DNA of 64,000 bases from Hygrophila difformis (GCA_030278955.1 JAOANR010000009.1:39704945-39768944); one strand, 5' to 3'. Positions 45,320 to 59,249 are shown, counted from the stretch's first letter. Notes: generated by a model from the letters alone, not told the origin. Program-made: numbers and translations.

Positions 45320-46750
45320 CTTCCATTTCCTCGTTCAGGATCCCGACAATTTAGTTAGTGAATTTCTTGGCCCTTTGTCATGAGCATGGTCCGTCAGGTA
45401 TGAATGATTATTGTTGTTGCTTTCCCAACCACGCCAATCTGTACATCATAAGCTCGGTGACTGGGAGATAGTAGTGAATTTCTTTATATGGCATGCTATT
45501 GATTATATATACAAGGGATTCGTGTCGTGTATAACTAATATTTTCAAATGATGATGTCCCTGTGAACAACTCATAAAGATTATCATATAAACCCCTGCAG
45601 ATGGATAGATGGATTTAATCTTGCATGATAATGAGGTTGTATGGTACTACTGTTGGAATGATGTATTATTTGATTAATTAATTTTTCTCAATAAATTTTA
45701 TTGAAGTAATAGAGACGATGCAGTATCTTAGACACGGGAGCCCTAGGATCACATAATAAGGAACTCATACTATAATTGGAACCAGGATGGAGTTCAATAA
45801 TAACTCTTTAGTGGACGGAGTTATTATTGATGGATTTAAACAATATGTCCGGGCCTAACAAGTATATTGCTTTGACCTATCACGTATGAATAACAATTCG
45901 TCGATTTTGAGACTAGGAGTAGTATCCCCGTCTGTAACAATCGTTGGCATTTTTATTCCCCAAGACCAGCCCGATCCTCGATCCTCACTGGGCCAAATTC
46001 TCATCCTTTTTTGTAATTATATCGGACTATACTGGGTAAAATTTATAAAATATAGTTATATATAAAATATTAACTATAATATATAAAATATATAATAATT
46101 AATATATAAGATATATCGGGGATGGGTCGGGGTGGGGACTACTTCCCCCGTCCCCAAGAAAGTTCCTCAAAAATTTCTTAATCACCGGCCCATCCCCAAT
46201 AATCCCCCCGAAATTGAACCGAATTTTTCGATTTTCACTATTTGGTATTGACCTTTTTACCATCCCTACTATCGGGAGACCTCACCCTAATTCTCCTCTA
46301 GGTTCCTATTTATTGTAGCCTATATAGATACCCTATTGTGGCCAACCTCCAATATACAAAAAAAAAAAAAAGGTTGGATTATGGAACCTTCAATATACTC
46401 GAAAATAGTTGGATTATGGATTTTGAAGGCGGAGGCTCGATTTTATGGTCTATCACCCACACAACACTCAAGCTAGGGTGTTGGAATACTATAGAAGATC
46501 AAGGGGTTGTGGGATGCTATGGATCCACCAGTGTCTTCTTTCCGCCACGGTGAAAGGTAAATACTCCTGATCTCTTTTTCCAGTGCAGAGTAAGTAGATC
46601 ATTTTTGTACGGATCCCAAATTGATATCAATACCCAAAGAATTTTTTTTTTTATTTTTTCTTTTCCAAATATTATAAGCCACCCTCCTCGGGCGTTGGAT
46701 ATCCATTAGGCAATATCATGTAGCTATCCATAACCATTATTGATAACCTA
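45320..46750. other. Intergenic region, no gene recognised
   Basis: AT-rich. 45930-46210 contains G/C runs of the form CCCCGTC and GGGGTGGGG in inverted arrangement around an AT-rich core, suggestive of an old non-autonomous DNA transposon, not resolved. A poly(A) run is at 46360. Confidence 0.4.
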
Positions 46751-46994
46751 CCTCCATCTCGACGTAATTGTTACATTGACCTCAGACACGCATACAAATG
46801 CATATTTTTAACGATTAATAATTTAAATTATGTATAAATAAAAATTCTAAAAATTTGAAAATATGAGACGAATCTAATAAAATCTAACTTCACTATATAT
46901 TTTAATGCATAATTATGATAAAAGTTTTAATTAAAGTTAAATATTAAATAGTTACAAATAGTCCAACGTAACATTTATATTAAGACAGAGGAAG
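46751..46994. mobile_element. Stowaway-like MITE
   Basis: About 244 bp, AT-rich centre. Left end CCTCCATCTC... TTGTTACATTGAC, right end GTCCAACGTAAC... GACAGAGGAAG. The ends are imperfect inverted repeats and resemble the CTCCxTCxG termini of Stowaway (Tc1/mariner) MITEs. TA lies at 46749-46750 on the left; TA is two bases beyond the presumed right end. Confidence 0.5.
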
Positions 46995-47530
46995 AATAAA
47001 ATTACACCCAAATTTTGTTCCCATTTTCGTGTTCACAATATGTAATCAATTCAACATTCGTGAAATGTGGCCTAGGGAGCTTCAACAATGTTCCCTTATC
47101 AGTCCAACCAGTTTACACTGCATTCAGCTTCAACAACGCATCCACTCTCCACATCTTGTTTCTTTTTTTTAATAAATATTTTAATATTTAATAATTTTAT
47201 TTTATTTTATTTATTTAAAAATAACTCGACTCTGGTGAATTCAACCCACACCAATTTTTTCTTTACTCCGGGCACACCTCCGGCCTTTTGAGATGAACTA
47301 GGGTTGAGATACCACGTTCCATATATGTATTATGCCTCAAACATATTTCAAAAACCATTTTCCCCTTTTTATCTGATGCACTAAATCCACCACATTCTTA
47401 CCCCTACTGTATACACAACAAACGATAAAACAAAAAGAAACCATAAAGGAGACAATATTTAATACACAGGAGAAGCATCATATCAAATTTCTCTCTCCAA
47501 CGGCTGCTGATGAGATGATAAAAACAAATG
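46995..47530. other. 3' flank of EIN2
   Basis: AT-rich, with no gene recognised. Part is presumably EIN2 3' UTR and terminator (minus strand). Contains T-rich simple sequence at 47159-47220. Confidence 0.45.
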
Positions 47531-50500
47531 TTACAATACCTGTGGAGGTGACATCGGGATCTTGCGCGATGACAATGAGTTTGTGAGTTCCACGGGCTTA
47601 TTTGACAGGCGCCGTTTGTATCGTTTGAGGACGGATGCCAAGTTTTCTTTCCCTTTGGGAAAAGCTACATCACCTGCCGCGGTGCCTGTTCGTCCCTTTC
47701 GACTGGATATGGCCATCTCGACATCTTTGATTGTGTCTAAGAGCATTGCTGCAGTTGTGAATTTTCCCCGGCCAAGTGGGGAAGGTGGTGGAGGCAGGCT
47801 TCCGTTTGAGATGGGTGTGACGGTCGGCTTTTGTGGGTATCCAGCTGGAAGCTGGAGGCAGAAGCAGGGAGACATTGGAGAACGGGGCTTTGAAAAAGCC
47901 AGATCAATTACACCCTGCAGAAGAAAAGAAACGGATGCATTTGACGTTAAAATCTCACTTAGCAAGATACCAACCAGAAACATCAATATGGCAATGGGGA
48001 TATTAACTACAATAGTGGCAATGGATTCTTAGCATTGGTTTTTAATAGAAAAGGAGAAAGATGTCAGGAAAAAGAATCAAGCCTCAAGAAGAAGCATGTA
48101 ATATCTAAATGTAGTCTACATATCCACATCATAAGGTAGATGGATGCTTAAATTATGAATATACCAATTTCACTCCAGAAAAGAAAATAGGCTACGCAGA
48201 AAAATTGTATGAAATGAGAATTTGCTCATTTGCTCGTTGACGAAAGGCAGAAACACAACAGCATTCTAATCCTTGTCTCAGTCACAAAAATCAAAACCAG
48301 AAGGAAAAGATTTTAGGTTACATCTCTAACATTTGAAGGCATTGATAACTTCCTATTTCTTGTCAACTAACCAAAGGCATAACAGAAAAATATCATTGTC
48401 CTTGTCTCAATTAATCAAACCAAACCATGAAAAGAATATAACTGGCACAAAAATGGAATGGTAGTGGTTACCTGGAGACGATTGAGTACATAAGTATATT
48501 TTCCCCAAAGCTCCGGCCTACTTTCCATGAGGGAAAGATCAAGAATCCTGTGAATGCACCAGACTCCAAAGCTTACAATTAGATCAGCTCCCCAAACACA
48601 TCCCTCACCACAATTAGGAACTGACATAAACTTTGATTGGTCAGCCTCATCGATGTGCATATTAGAACCAACCTTTCTATCCAAAGACCTTGTTTCAACT
48701 TCATAAAGGATTTTTTCCCTTGCAGCTACTCGTGCTACAATGTCCTCATCAGCTCCATCATTTTGTTTGAACAACCAGTCAGCTCCCTCAAGTTTCAGAA
48801 GTTTTATGATACAACTCCTGAAAGACTGAAGAAGCTGGATCTCTACATTGACACTGGATGTAGAATCCTGGATTTTTGAAGCAGATTTGTCCACACCAAA
48901 CTGTTCGTAAGGCTGCTTAGACCACAGGGAAATGCTACCCGAGCTGGAACCAAATTGCATAGAGAAAGCATCTCTGCAAACCTTTCCAGAAGAATCATTA
49001 CGTCCTAATGCAGGACTGGCCCATGATGAAGCACTAGGATATGTTGGTTCAGCTGCTTGGCGACTAAAAGGCTGCCCATAAATCAGGGATTTATCAAGCT
49101 GACTGATGTTTCCAGACAAAGGGGAATCAGGTTGAGGAATGTAAAGCCCGGATATGTCTGGCAAGCTATGAAATTTCTTTGCATTTGGTGCGTTGCTTGT
49201 ATAATCCACAGGTTCGGGAGAGTAAGGAGCAGGCGAGGGTCTCTCAGATTTCAATGAATTATTCCGGGAAACTGGAACGTTGTGAAAACCTGGTGGCGCA
49301 AAATGGCGCACTCCACTTTGAGGCTTCGGGCCCAAGGGCCTTGGGTATGCATCCATCGAATTTGAACTAATTGAGGATGGAGAGTTCTGTATTCGTGATT
49401 CCAGCTGACTTTTTAGACCATCTGAGCCTTTTTCTCTAGCAATTTGACCAAGATATGATCTCAGATTGTATCCATGAATAGTTGCAGGTTGTTGATCATA
49501 GCCATCAGAAGTTGATGGAACATGTACGCTATAGTAGCGCCTTTCACCAGAGTCTAGGGCATGGCTAGAATTCCGGACATATGCATCCAACAGCTGAGCA
49601 GGGCTACAATAAACCGACTGACTTTGTCGTAAACCAAGAGGTGATCCAACATTACTCTGTCCAAATGGCTGCTTCAAGGAATTGTTAAAGCTCAGAGCTC
49701 TAAGAGAATCGATTGTTCTGCTGGGAGAATCGATTGTTCTGCCTCCAGCAGAAGTGATGTATCCAGTAGGCTGTTTACCCATGCTTTCCAACTGCACAGG
49801 TGGTAAGGATGATTTAGAATCTACTTTGGAATCAACACCAAGAAGAACATCGAGTTTCTTAGCCTTGGCCTCCTGTGTTGCTTGTCCATGGAAATCAAAC
49901 AGCTGTACCCAGAATTCATCCAGAATTACAGTTAATTGGCGCCTAGCAGCACGGCCCAATCCAGCTAATCGTGAAAGACTCCCTGCTCCACTTCCAACAT
50001 CATCACTTTTACCAGAGATGCTTCTGAACGAACCTGGACCATCGGAAGCCAAAGATTGGCTGTTATCAGAAACATCTTTCATCACCTCATCAGGCTTACA
50101 AGCATCATAGTCTTTCCCATTTTTCACATCTCCCTCCATCTTTAATGTGGGAGCCACCATTTCCTTCGACTCCATGTGCATGGTATCAGGACCCAGGGAA
50201 TCATTCTTAGTAGACTTGTTAGATTCAGCCAAGGGTATATAAGAAAGAGCTGCTGAAGCCTTGGGAAAGGCAGTAGAAGGCTTTGAAAACATGATCTCTG
50301 ATTCATTCTCGTGAATTGTAGTCAAATCAAGAGTGTTATCAGAATCCAGAAGTGTTTCAGGTAATATCACATCAGGAATCGACGAGCTCATATAATTTGT
50401 AACAGGTTTTTCCACCAACGGTGTTGATTCCTGCTTCTCCATAACCTTTTCAAATTGATAAGGAACTTCGCTAATATCAGTTTGATCTGTCTCCACAGGG

Positions 50501-53038
50501 GATGCAGGTAACGTGACTTTTTCATCCCACCTCATTGACTGAGTTCCTAGTCCAGAAGATTTTAGTGGAGTGGTTGCTAGCAAAAGCATCAAACAAAGGG
50601 AGGCAAAAGAAGATGCTATAAGTATGAGATACAGACCAGTCCCAATGTTCCATTTCAAGTTACTCGCCCAGTCACTGGTACCAAATATCATTTCTATGAC
50701 AAAGACAATCTTTAGTCCCAGCATTCCGACAAATAAGACTAGAGCACATAACTCCACCAAAAAAGAAACATTGTGAGATCTCATAATTGATTTGGATGAC
50801 GCAACTCGGAAAAGGGGAATCACAGAAGATGGAAGCAGAAGAGCAACCAGCACCTGCGTAAAGATCAGAACTTGGAATAAGCCTTCAACTCCCAGAGCCC
50901 AGAGACAATACAGCGCAGGAATTATGGCAACTATTCTGATAGTAGCACGATGGAGCCAACCAGGAATCTCCAATCTTAACAAATCTTGGGTAATCACTTG
51001 TCTTTCAAGACCCCACGTTAGCGGTATTACTTGGTTGGAGAAGAACATAATCACAATTAAAGAAATAGAAGCTAGTGAACTTCTAAATATCTGCATCATC
51101 AACAAAATATATCATTGTACAATTGAAGATACCATAAAATCTGAAGTAGCATTTAGACAATAGAAGTGTGAGCTTTCTTTCCTTGATTAAATATCGAAGA
51201 GACGAAGACTAACCTGATCAAACAATGACAGCGCATCCTGCAAAGTGAGTGAGACAAGTCCACTCGTGTAGAACATATTAGCTGCAAGGTAAATCAGTGT
51301 ACAGTTCACCAGAAAAATTCCATTGAAGATGCAGAAAATGGCAAAAAAATGGTCATTACACATTGCCACTTTAGATATACTTGTTCGCGCCTGATCTTGC
51401 TGCAAATTATCGAGACAGACAAATCAGTAAAGCATAATATATATACACACACACCCACACATATAATTTTCCAGAAAATTCAATAAAGATTTTACTTGAG
51501 AAAAACAAGAAAATGCAAGATACAAGAAAATTTTGGGAAAACATTATGTTTGGAGATCATGTGTATGAATCCAATCATATCATATGCAATCTAAGACATT
51601 AAATTTTTGTAGAGGCGCAAACTTTTGGAAAACAACACCATATGAAGAACATGAGGTTATCTAGGATACAACACTACACGTGTAGTAGAATAAAAATCAA
51701 TGGCATATCAGTATGTTTGCCAGTTATATATCCAAGCATGCACATGAAAGAGAGAAGAACCTGTACAATAGAAGAATGGAGGTAAAAATTGTGAGGCATA
51801 ATATTTGCTCCAAGTAGACCCATGAGGGCATACGCATTTTCACCACTCAGCTTATTAATCATTCCACCCACCCTGGGTAGAGAGCTATCCGGTTGGCTTA
51901 TCAGAACTCCAAACAAGAAATACACAAATATGAAGCTTGCCAAGCTCATGGAGAAAACCTTTGCTGTAGGATTTCCCTAAAAGAACTAAAAGAATTTAGT
52001 TTGGACCAATCAAAGAAATAGAAGAAATTTGAACCGAATTGTACAAGAACTTACGAGTAAGCTTGTGAAGAGTGGAAATACAACAGCATCAAAACCAGTC
52101 AAGAAAACACAATTAAATATGTCTATTCCAAAGACAACATGAAGGCCATAAGCAGTACCCAGCACCTACAGGACAATTGCAGCTAAAATTAGGAAAATAT
52201 AAGATGGGAAAGAGATCAAAGAGATCAATAAACTTTAGATGATTTCAACAGGTGAAAATACCATAGAGAAATCTAAAGCAATCATCGATATCTCTGCCCC
52301 AATCCCTATAAGCACACTTGTTACATCGTCATATTCCTCACTGCAAATCTACAACATCAATAGAAAAGAGAATTCAGTAATTGATTCTATATGATATAAG
52401 ACTCCTGAATAGAATACAGAACAAACTTCCAGGAAAACAGGGTACACATAACAAATGAGTTGCTGCCAGTTGCATATATGCAATTCAGTTTGAATATATT
52501 TCCAAGTCGGCTTGGAATCAATTCTGAAACCCAAACTACAAATATGAGACAATAAAACTACAGTTTCCACAGTTGAAGACAACCTTCTGTGTTTCTGAAA
52601 GTTGCATAACAGGAGAACTGATGCACTGACATCACATTCTCACCAAGAACTACAAATTAATTACATTGGAATACTCATCAACTTCACCTCTCAAATGGTG
52701 GAAATTTATTAAGTTCACAGAAGTTTACAACACTGAAAATCGAATGCACCAAAACAAATAAAATAAAATGTTAGAGAAATTGTAACCACCTGCGCAAGAT
52801 TTTTGCCAGTCGCAATGGCAACTCGAGCAGAAAGGTATTGACATAACATAGCGCCGCAGTTCATGATAAGCACAAGCCAAGTTAAATCAAAACCAAACCG
52901 GGCTCCTCCCTCCACAGTTGCAGCCCACTTTCCAGGGTCAACATAGCTGACAGCAATCCACAGAACAGGTCCAGCCACAGCAAGCATTCTGACACTAGTG
53001 CTTGGCTGACAATTAGTGGTCACAGTTTCTGGTTCCAT
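47531..53038 (-). CDS. EIN2: Ethylene insensitive 2 (EIN2), full-length
   Basis: Seven coding exons, all with GT-AG introns: 53038-52790, 52348-52262, 52165-52055, 51976-51761, 51399-51214, 51090-48472, 47914-47531; total 3852 nt, 1283 residues (Arabidopsis EIN2 has 1294). The N-terminal NRAMP-like membrane domain (about residues 15-460, about 12 helices; [40 protein letters not shown]) anchors it in the ER. The C-terminal signalling part includes SDGPGSFRS (Ser637, aligning with CTR1 target and cleavage site Ser645), [12 protein letters not shown] (Ser925, aligning with Ser924), and the nuclear-localisation stretch [11 protein letters not shown] (1252-1262). EIN2 passes the ethylene signal from ER to nucleus. 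Exon phases close exactly and no defect is seen. Residue alignments come from memory of the Arabidopsis protein. Confidence 0.96.
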
Positions 53039-55039
53039 CTTTTCTCAATATGTAAGAGTTCACACAAGCATTATCTTCGAGGGAAAACACGATGAAGCAA
53101 TTGTAGAATTTGCCAGATATTGATAAGTATAATCCCAAGCCGCCTAACATAAAAGGATTTATGATTTAAGTTCCTGGTAAGTTTAATCACAAATTAAAGA
53201 TAGTCCCCCAGTCAGTAGGCAGCCTTCCAACAGTGTCTTTTTAGTCAAATGGCAATTCTTGAGAAAGCAGCGCACTGATGCTTGTAACACTAATAATCAA
53301 AACAATCTTCATGCCAACAGATAATTGATACTATATTCCTTCAAGAATAAACTTGATCTTATTAATTTTCATCTGATGCACATCGAGTACAGCTTCTGGT
53401 TTTGAGTTCAAGCTACTAATCTGCACCAAAACCCATAAAAGCAACATAAAGACTCAGAAAACTGCTCCCAGACATAACACTTATATTTCAAACTGTGCCT
53501 CTTTAATCCTGGTACAATTAATAAATATCATGGATATTTTATCCCAAATCAATATGGGGTTCTCTTAACATGCAGAAAATATTATAGATGACAAATTAGC
53601 AAAGATCAAAGGACCCAGATAGCTTTTTTTTTTAAGTTTAGTACCATCAGAAGAAAATACAAAATAGTTAACAGAATAATCCGAAGTAATACATAAATTT
53701 GTAACGTCTGGATTTGGGAATCTGGATGTATCACTCATGGATCTTGAAATAATTGCTTTCTTTCAGAAATCTGATTTCAGGATTTCAAAGCAAAACAACA
53801 AAGGGGTACATAAGTAGTAATAGTATACGGGAAATGCTCCAAATTTATACTATAAGGCAACCAAAATAAATTGAGTAAATAATGATGAAGGAGCTACAGG
53901 AGCAACTAGTAGTTACTGTATCTACAAATTCCAGCGCCCATCCTAGTCAAAATGCCAAGGGGACATAAACCTCAAGTGGAAACTAGCAACTTGTTCGATC
54001 CATGGCAACTAGCGGAACAAATTCATAAACTCAGAAGAAATACAACACCCGGGCTCATCCCAGACCTTCAAGACTTGACCAGTAACAAGACAATCACCAA
54101 GGCAATCCAACACAGAAGATCACCAAAAACCTCTTAATTCAAAACCCTAGAACAGAAGCTGAAATCGAACTACAACCCCAAACTCTCGCATAACCAATTA
54201 CAAAGAGAATTCCGCGCACTGCACAGATCTAAACACGAAAATCAGAGCAATTTTAGAAAAAGAGGAAAACAAGTATATACCCATCCATCCGTACAACACG
54301 AAAAACCGAAACGTTCAAGCGTGCACGCACTCTATAAGTGCGCAAACTGAACACTTACGTAACGCAGAGATTTGACAAGTGGGCATGTACTGCTAGGGTT
54401 CGTAGCTTCTCTCTCTACTTTATGAATCTAAGCCCAAATAGTATTTCACCTTTTCGAGTTCCTGGGTTGTGCGTGCGCCCGCGCTCCGAGCTCAGATCAA
54501 GGACCACGCGTCAACTGGCGAATCCACCTGTACTTGAGACGGCGAGAAACCCATTTACGGATGCAGAAATTGAGAAGTGTGTGAGCAGCTGATACAGTGT
54601 AGAAAGAGAAGGAGCAATATACATACACCCACAGTCCCACACTATAATATTCACATATGCATATATATAGAAATTTAGAAAATAAAAATTCCCCTATAAA
54701 ATACTCCAATATGTATTTCTATTTATTTCTATTACTATTTATATACTTACACTGAAACTGAAATCCAAAAATTGGGGGAAAAGAAAGAGAGGCGAAATCG
54801 AAACAGAAGAATCTCTGGAAATAAATTAATCAGAAAAAATCTGGAGGATTCAGAGACTTGCGCTGGTCCTTATCGCAATCCCGTCCTGATTCAATTCATT
54901 GCAGTTCCCACAATCCACAAGAACGCAAAATCCTCCCGACCCCAGCTAGGGTTGGGTTCGACACGTTGACTAAAAATTGCGGGAGAATTGGGGAAGAGAC
55001 GAGGAAAGAAAAGTGGGCTGTCATCTCTCATTTGGAGAT
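53039..55039 (-). promoter_or_regulatory. EIN2: EIN2 5' UTR introns and promoter
   Basis: No coding sequence is convincing here. Two readings of the start are possible: a TATA stretch at 54661-54669 (minus strand) with pyrimidine-rich DNA just downstream, or a non-coding first exon at about 54990-54755 ending in a donor-like GTAAGTA near 54750, with a 5' UTR intron. Arabidopsis EIN2 has a 5' UTR intron, which favours the second. The Harbinger element starts at 55043 directly upstream. Confidence 0.4.
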
Positions 55040-55042
55040 TAA

Positions 55043-55240
55043 GGGGGGTGTATTGAATATAGACTCTATAAGATTTTTAAGGAGTTTTAAAATCTGGGTG
55101 TATTGAATTTAGATTTATAAAAGTCTTTTAAAATTTAGGGGTATTCATTTCAGACTTTAAAAAGTCTTTAAAAATCTTGGTGTATTCAATTTGGATTTAA
55201 AAAAGTCAATTAAAATTTTGGGATATTAAAAAATCCATAG
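55043..55240. repeat. Subterminal repeats of the Harbinger element
   Basis: Four imperfect copies of a unit containing GGTGTATTGAATTTAGA plus AAAAGTCTTTTAAAAT at 55045, about 55098, 55139 and 55178. The right end (59400-59533) has related inverted sequence (AAAGTCTATTAAAATCTAAA). Such arrays commonly bind transposase; here that is inferred. Confidence 0.65.
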
Positions 55241-56547
55241 ATTTGGTATGAGCGTAGACTTCCCTTGATTCTATCTGTAAAATACAAAGAAACTCTAGTA
55301 CCCAAAATCTCTCCAAAAAAGTTGAGATTTCTAAAGTCCATTCTCTTCAAAGCTCTTCTTTAACTTTTTTAATAAAAAATCTTTCCGTTGCCCACATTAT
55401 ACTTCGAACGGCGGCCGGCGGCAAAGCTGTGCGTGGACGGTGACGTGAGGGCAATGCTCATCCTTCAACGGCGGCCGGTGCTCGAAGTCATCAGGTTTGT
55501 GGTTAGTGTAGGTTTTATCCCTGTCGTGCTAGTGTCTCATTTGTTGCGATGTTGGGAAGTCATCCACTGGTGGCTACAGTGCGTGGTTGCCCTGGTTTCC
55601 ACCTGCAAATGTGGGCGCTTCTCGGTGCACCTAATGCCTTGAGAAATATGCACTTCTCAAAATAAAGTAAACATATAAAACCTTGTGCACTACCAGCCTA
55701 TTTTTTTTTTTAATTTCAAATCTGTTTCCAGTTTTTTAGAGGAATTAAGTACATTTTAGGTGTGTGTAGAAATGCTTCATTGACATATTAGCATAATTAT
55801 TGATTTGCTTTGTTGCAAGACTCTTTATTGGTTTGTTGTTATTTGATTCTGTTTCTTTAAATCATTCAAAGGAATGCAGTGTTACTTATTTGAATAGAAT
55901 TTTCCTGTAAGAATTTGGAATAAATCAATTGATCATACTTGTGCCTACATAGCTACTTTATACGATGGTTGTACAGGTTCAGATCTCCTTGACCTCAGCA
56001 AAAAGGTTGCTTAGTTTCCAGTTAGGGACTTGCTGATTCACGAGAGAGTTTGATTGCCATCAAAGGTGAGTCGATATTATGTTTTCTGTGTGAAGTGGAG
56101 CAACTATATATGAAAGGGAAAAAATGAACTACTCCATTTATTGTCTTTTCTTTTTTAAGACAAAAGAACATATTACCTTCGTTCTAATTTATTGTTATCA
56201 AGTGTATAATGTCTAGTAGGAAGCATCATTTCTGTCCATGCTTTGATTTTTCTTTATCTAACTTTCGACAATCTAGTATGCTACAATATATCATTATTAA
56301 TACAGTTGTGTAAAGTGCAATTGAACTTCACTTTTGTTAGAATTCATTATGAATATGGAAGCTGGAATTGCATATTTTTAACCCAAATAAGTAAGGTTTG
56401 AGTTTCAGGCTGTTATTATGTTAGATTGATAATGTTTTTAGTGTCTGGATTGTGCGTTTTATTTTTCCAACTTCAGGCAGTATTCATAGTTATTAAATCC
56501 AAAGTTATAATGTTTTTTTTTAATCTTCATATTGTTTTATATGCAGC

Positions 56548-59175
56548 ATGGAAAATCATGAAATATTGGAAGAAGAAATAGAAGAAGAGATGGAAGAAGA
56601 AATAGATGACAATTTGGAGATGGAATTTTATGAAATTGTTAGACTGTTGATGTTGGCAATTAAGGCAGTGATACTATTATTAAGAAATGTTACTATGGTG
56701 CCTCGGCGTATTGAGTATTCTTTGAATCGACAAAGAATTACTAGAACTGGATATCGTTTTGTACAAAATATGATTGAAGGAGATCCACAAAGTTTTCGAC
56801 ACTTGTATAGGATGTATCCGGATGTGTTTCTGAAGTTATGCACAATCATTAGAGAGAAAACTCATCTAGAAGATACAAGATATATATGTGTTGAAGAAAT
56901 GGTGGCAACATTCTTGATTATTGTAGGACATAACGATCGATATTGTAATGTTCGCCAAAGGTTCGGTCGTTCGCATTTTGCTACAAGTCAAAACTTCAAC
57001 AAAACCTTAAGGGCGTTGAATTCTATAGCACCGGACATGATGGTTAAGCCATCTACAGGAGTGCCCGCTAAAATTCAAGAAAGTACACGATTTAATCCTT
57101 TCTTTAAGGTATGAAACCTCTTGGTAATATGTATAATATATATAGGTAATATATAATACATAGGTTATAAATATATAACCTATATAGAATTTTATATTCT
57201 CTTCTCAATTGTGCACTATTTTTTAGGATTGCATCGGAGCTATAGATGGAACTCATATCCCGGCAACAGTAATAGGCCGAGATGTAAGCAGCTATCGTAA
57301 TCGTCATGGTATTCAATCGCAAAATGTTTTGGCAGCTTGCAATTTTGATTTGCAATTTATATATGTGCTTAGTGGGTGGGAAGGTTCGGCACATGACTCA
57401 AAACTTTTACATGATGCAATATCAAGAAGAAATGGGCTTCACGTGCCTCCAGGTACTATACTTTATTTTTTTTTGCTTATATTTTTAAATCATGATAAAC
57501 TAATTAATTAAAATGTTTGTTTTTTTTTTGAGAATGAATAATTTTATTCCACATAAGATCCACACAGTGGAAAACTTCAGTACAACATTACAGGAAAGAG
57601 ATCAAGTGCTTACAATTTTCAGTGCCAGACTACATCTACCATTCCAAAATTAATCAGAACCACCTTAAAGAGGCGAAATGAGAAGGAATAATCTCCCGAA
57701 TAAAACGCTTTCAGCAACTTTGTCCTCCAACTCGAATCGCAGCCTTATACTCCACCTCGAATCGCAGCCGCTACACTGGAATGTAATCGCCAAATCCGGC
57801 AAATCTCCCAATCTCAAGTTACAGCTTCCCGGACCATCGCAGCTTTCACAAGAAGCAAGGAACCTCGACATTCCCTTCCCTTACTGTATAATGATGTCTC
57901 CCCCACTAATATTTTCAAGCCCGTCGCATCGAAACAAAGGGACACTGTGAACACTATACCGAGGGCGGGCAGTGGAAAGGAAACGGGTGTAGGTTTCTAA
58001 GGGCAAAGCAAACATTCCGAGAATTAGGATAAGGCTTCAGTTAATAGGCAACAGCAGACTATAGAATTCCAGATTCTCTACCAACACTCATTAAATTCAA
58101 CACTCCCTCTAGTGATTCAACCCTCAGCCAAGCCATTGAGCCAACTCAAACCCCTACTGCACAAATTACTACTGTATCCTTTTTGCTATACTACTCTCTT
58201 TTCTTTCTATCTTTCTTCTTTTTCTTTTTTTTTTTTTTACTTCTTTTTCTCTTCTTTTTTTTTTTTTTTTTAATACTGCTAATATATTTCCTTTTTTTTT
58301 TTCTTTTTCTTTTCTTTTTCTCGATACAACAGCATAGGGGCTAAAACACTACCCTTTTGATTATGGACCCAGGCAGATCTACACTCGATCTACTGCAGTA
58401 ACACGCATACCCTCCACTACTAACAGTGTTCAAGAATCTATAGATGGTGAATAACCAAAGTATTCAAGAGTTGAGTTATGGCTAAGTCTGTAGTCGAAAA
58501 CTAATCCAGGGAAAAATAATGGACAGACTGGCAATGGGATATCAGTAGGGTGTAAACTGGTTCACAAGCAGGTTAGAATGAGTGTGGGAAAGGTTATAGC
58601 CAGTGATCAACATGCCCTTGTATTCGATACTTGGGATTAAAATGTTTGTAGGTAAATATTTTCTTGTGGATTGTGGATTTGCTAATCGACGTCAATTTTT
58701 AGCTCCATTACGTGGTGTTAGATATCATCTAAAAGATTTTGGTGGTCAAGGTCGTCATCCTAGAAATGCAAGTGAGTTATTTAATCTTCGTCACGCATCT
58801 CTAAGAAATGTGGTTGAGAGAATTTTTGGTATTTTCAAATCTCGATTCACAATTTTCAAAACCGCACCTCCATTCCCATTTCAAACACAAGCAGAGTTAG
58901 TATTGGCTTGTGCTGGTTTACACAACTTTCTTCGGAAAGAATGCCGCTCTGATGAGTTTCCAACTGAATCTGAAGAACATTCACCCGATCTCGACATGGA
59001 AGATGAAAATTTGGAATTGCTTTCTCAAAGTCAACTACAACAAAGAATGGAAGCTAATGCATGGAGAATGAGTATTGCTAATGCTATGTGGGAAATGAGG
59101 CCGATGTATGATGGTGATAGAAATGAAGATGAAAATAATAGTGTTGAATATTGTATTTTTTTCTTTTTGAACTAA
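56548..59175 (+). CDS. PIF/Harbinger transposase (HARBI1/ALP1-like nuclease)
   Basis: Three exons: 56548-57108, 57227-57452, 58652-59175 (1311 nt, 436 residues); introns begin GTATGA and GTACTA and end TTTTAG and TTTGTAG; phases close. N-terminus acidic (EEEIEEEMEEE), helix-turn-helix-like region in exon 1 (RTGYRFVQNMIEGDP, VFLKLCTIIRE). DDE nuclease: first Asp in GAIDGTHIP, conserved GWEGSAHDSKLLHDA, second Asp in YFLVDCGFANRR and Glu in VVERIFGIFKSRF with 48 residues between, i.e. DD48E as in PIF. It cuts and joins DNA at TWA sites. No stop or frameshift seen, so it may be functional. Confidence 0.88.
57521..58635 (-). mobile_element. Retroposon inserted in the transposase intron 2
   Basis: 1115-bp insertion flanked by a perfect 14-bp direct duplication ATTAAAATGTTTGT (57507-57520 and 58636-58649). 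Its left edge is a T-run; read on the minus strand it ends GGAATAAAATTATTCATTCTC followed by A's, with a poly(A) signal, the hallmark of a reverse-transcribed poly(A) RNA integrated by LINE machinery. No convincing ORF (a 68-codon frame at 57871-57665 is not recognised). A long pyrimidine/T-rich tract lies at 58195-58320. Source transcript unknown. Confidence 0.75.
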
Positions 59176-59246
59176 TGAATTTTCGGTATTTTTTTAAAAC
59201 AATTTTGATGACTTTTTTTTTTAATGTATATGTACAAGCATGTTAT

Positions 59247-59249
<3 letters not shown>

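Noticed and set aside
47562..48032. Plus-strand 156-codon ORF
   Set aside because: Antisense shadow of the last EIN2 exon, whose splice sites and sequence match EIN2.
49682..50110. Plus-strand 142-codon ORF
   Set aside because: Shadow of EIN2 exon 6.
57665..57871. 68-codon minus-strand ORF in the retroposon
   Set aside because: Cys-rich appearance comes from a short internal duplication (CTCGAATCGCAGCC); no family recognised and no supporting context.
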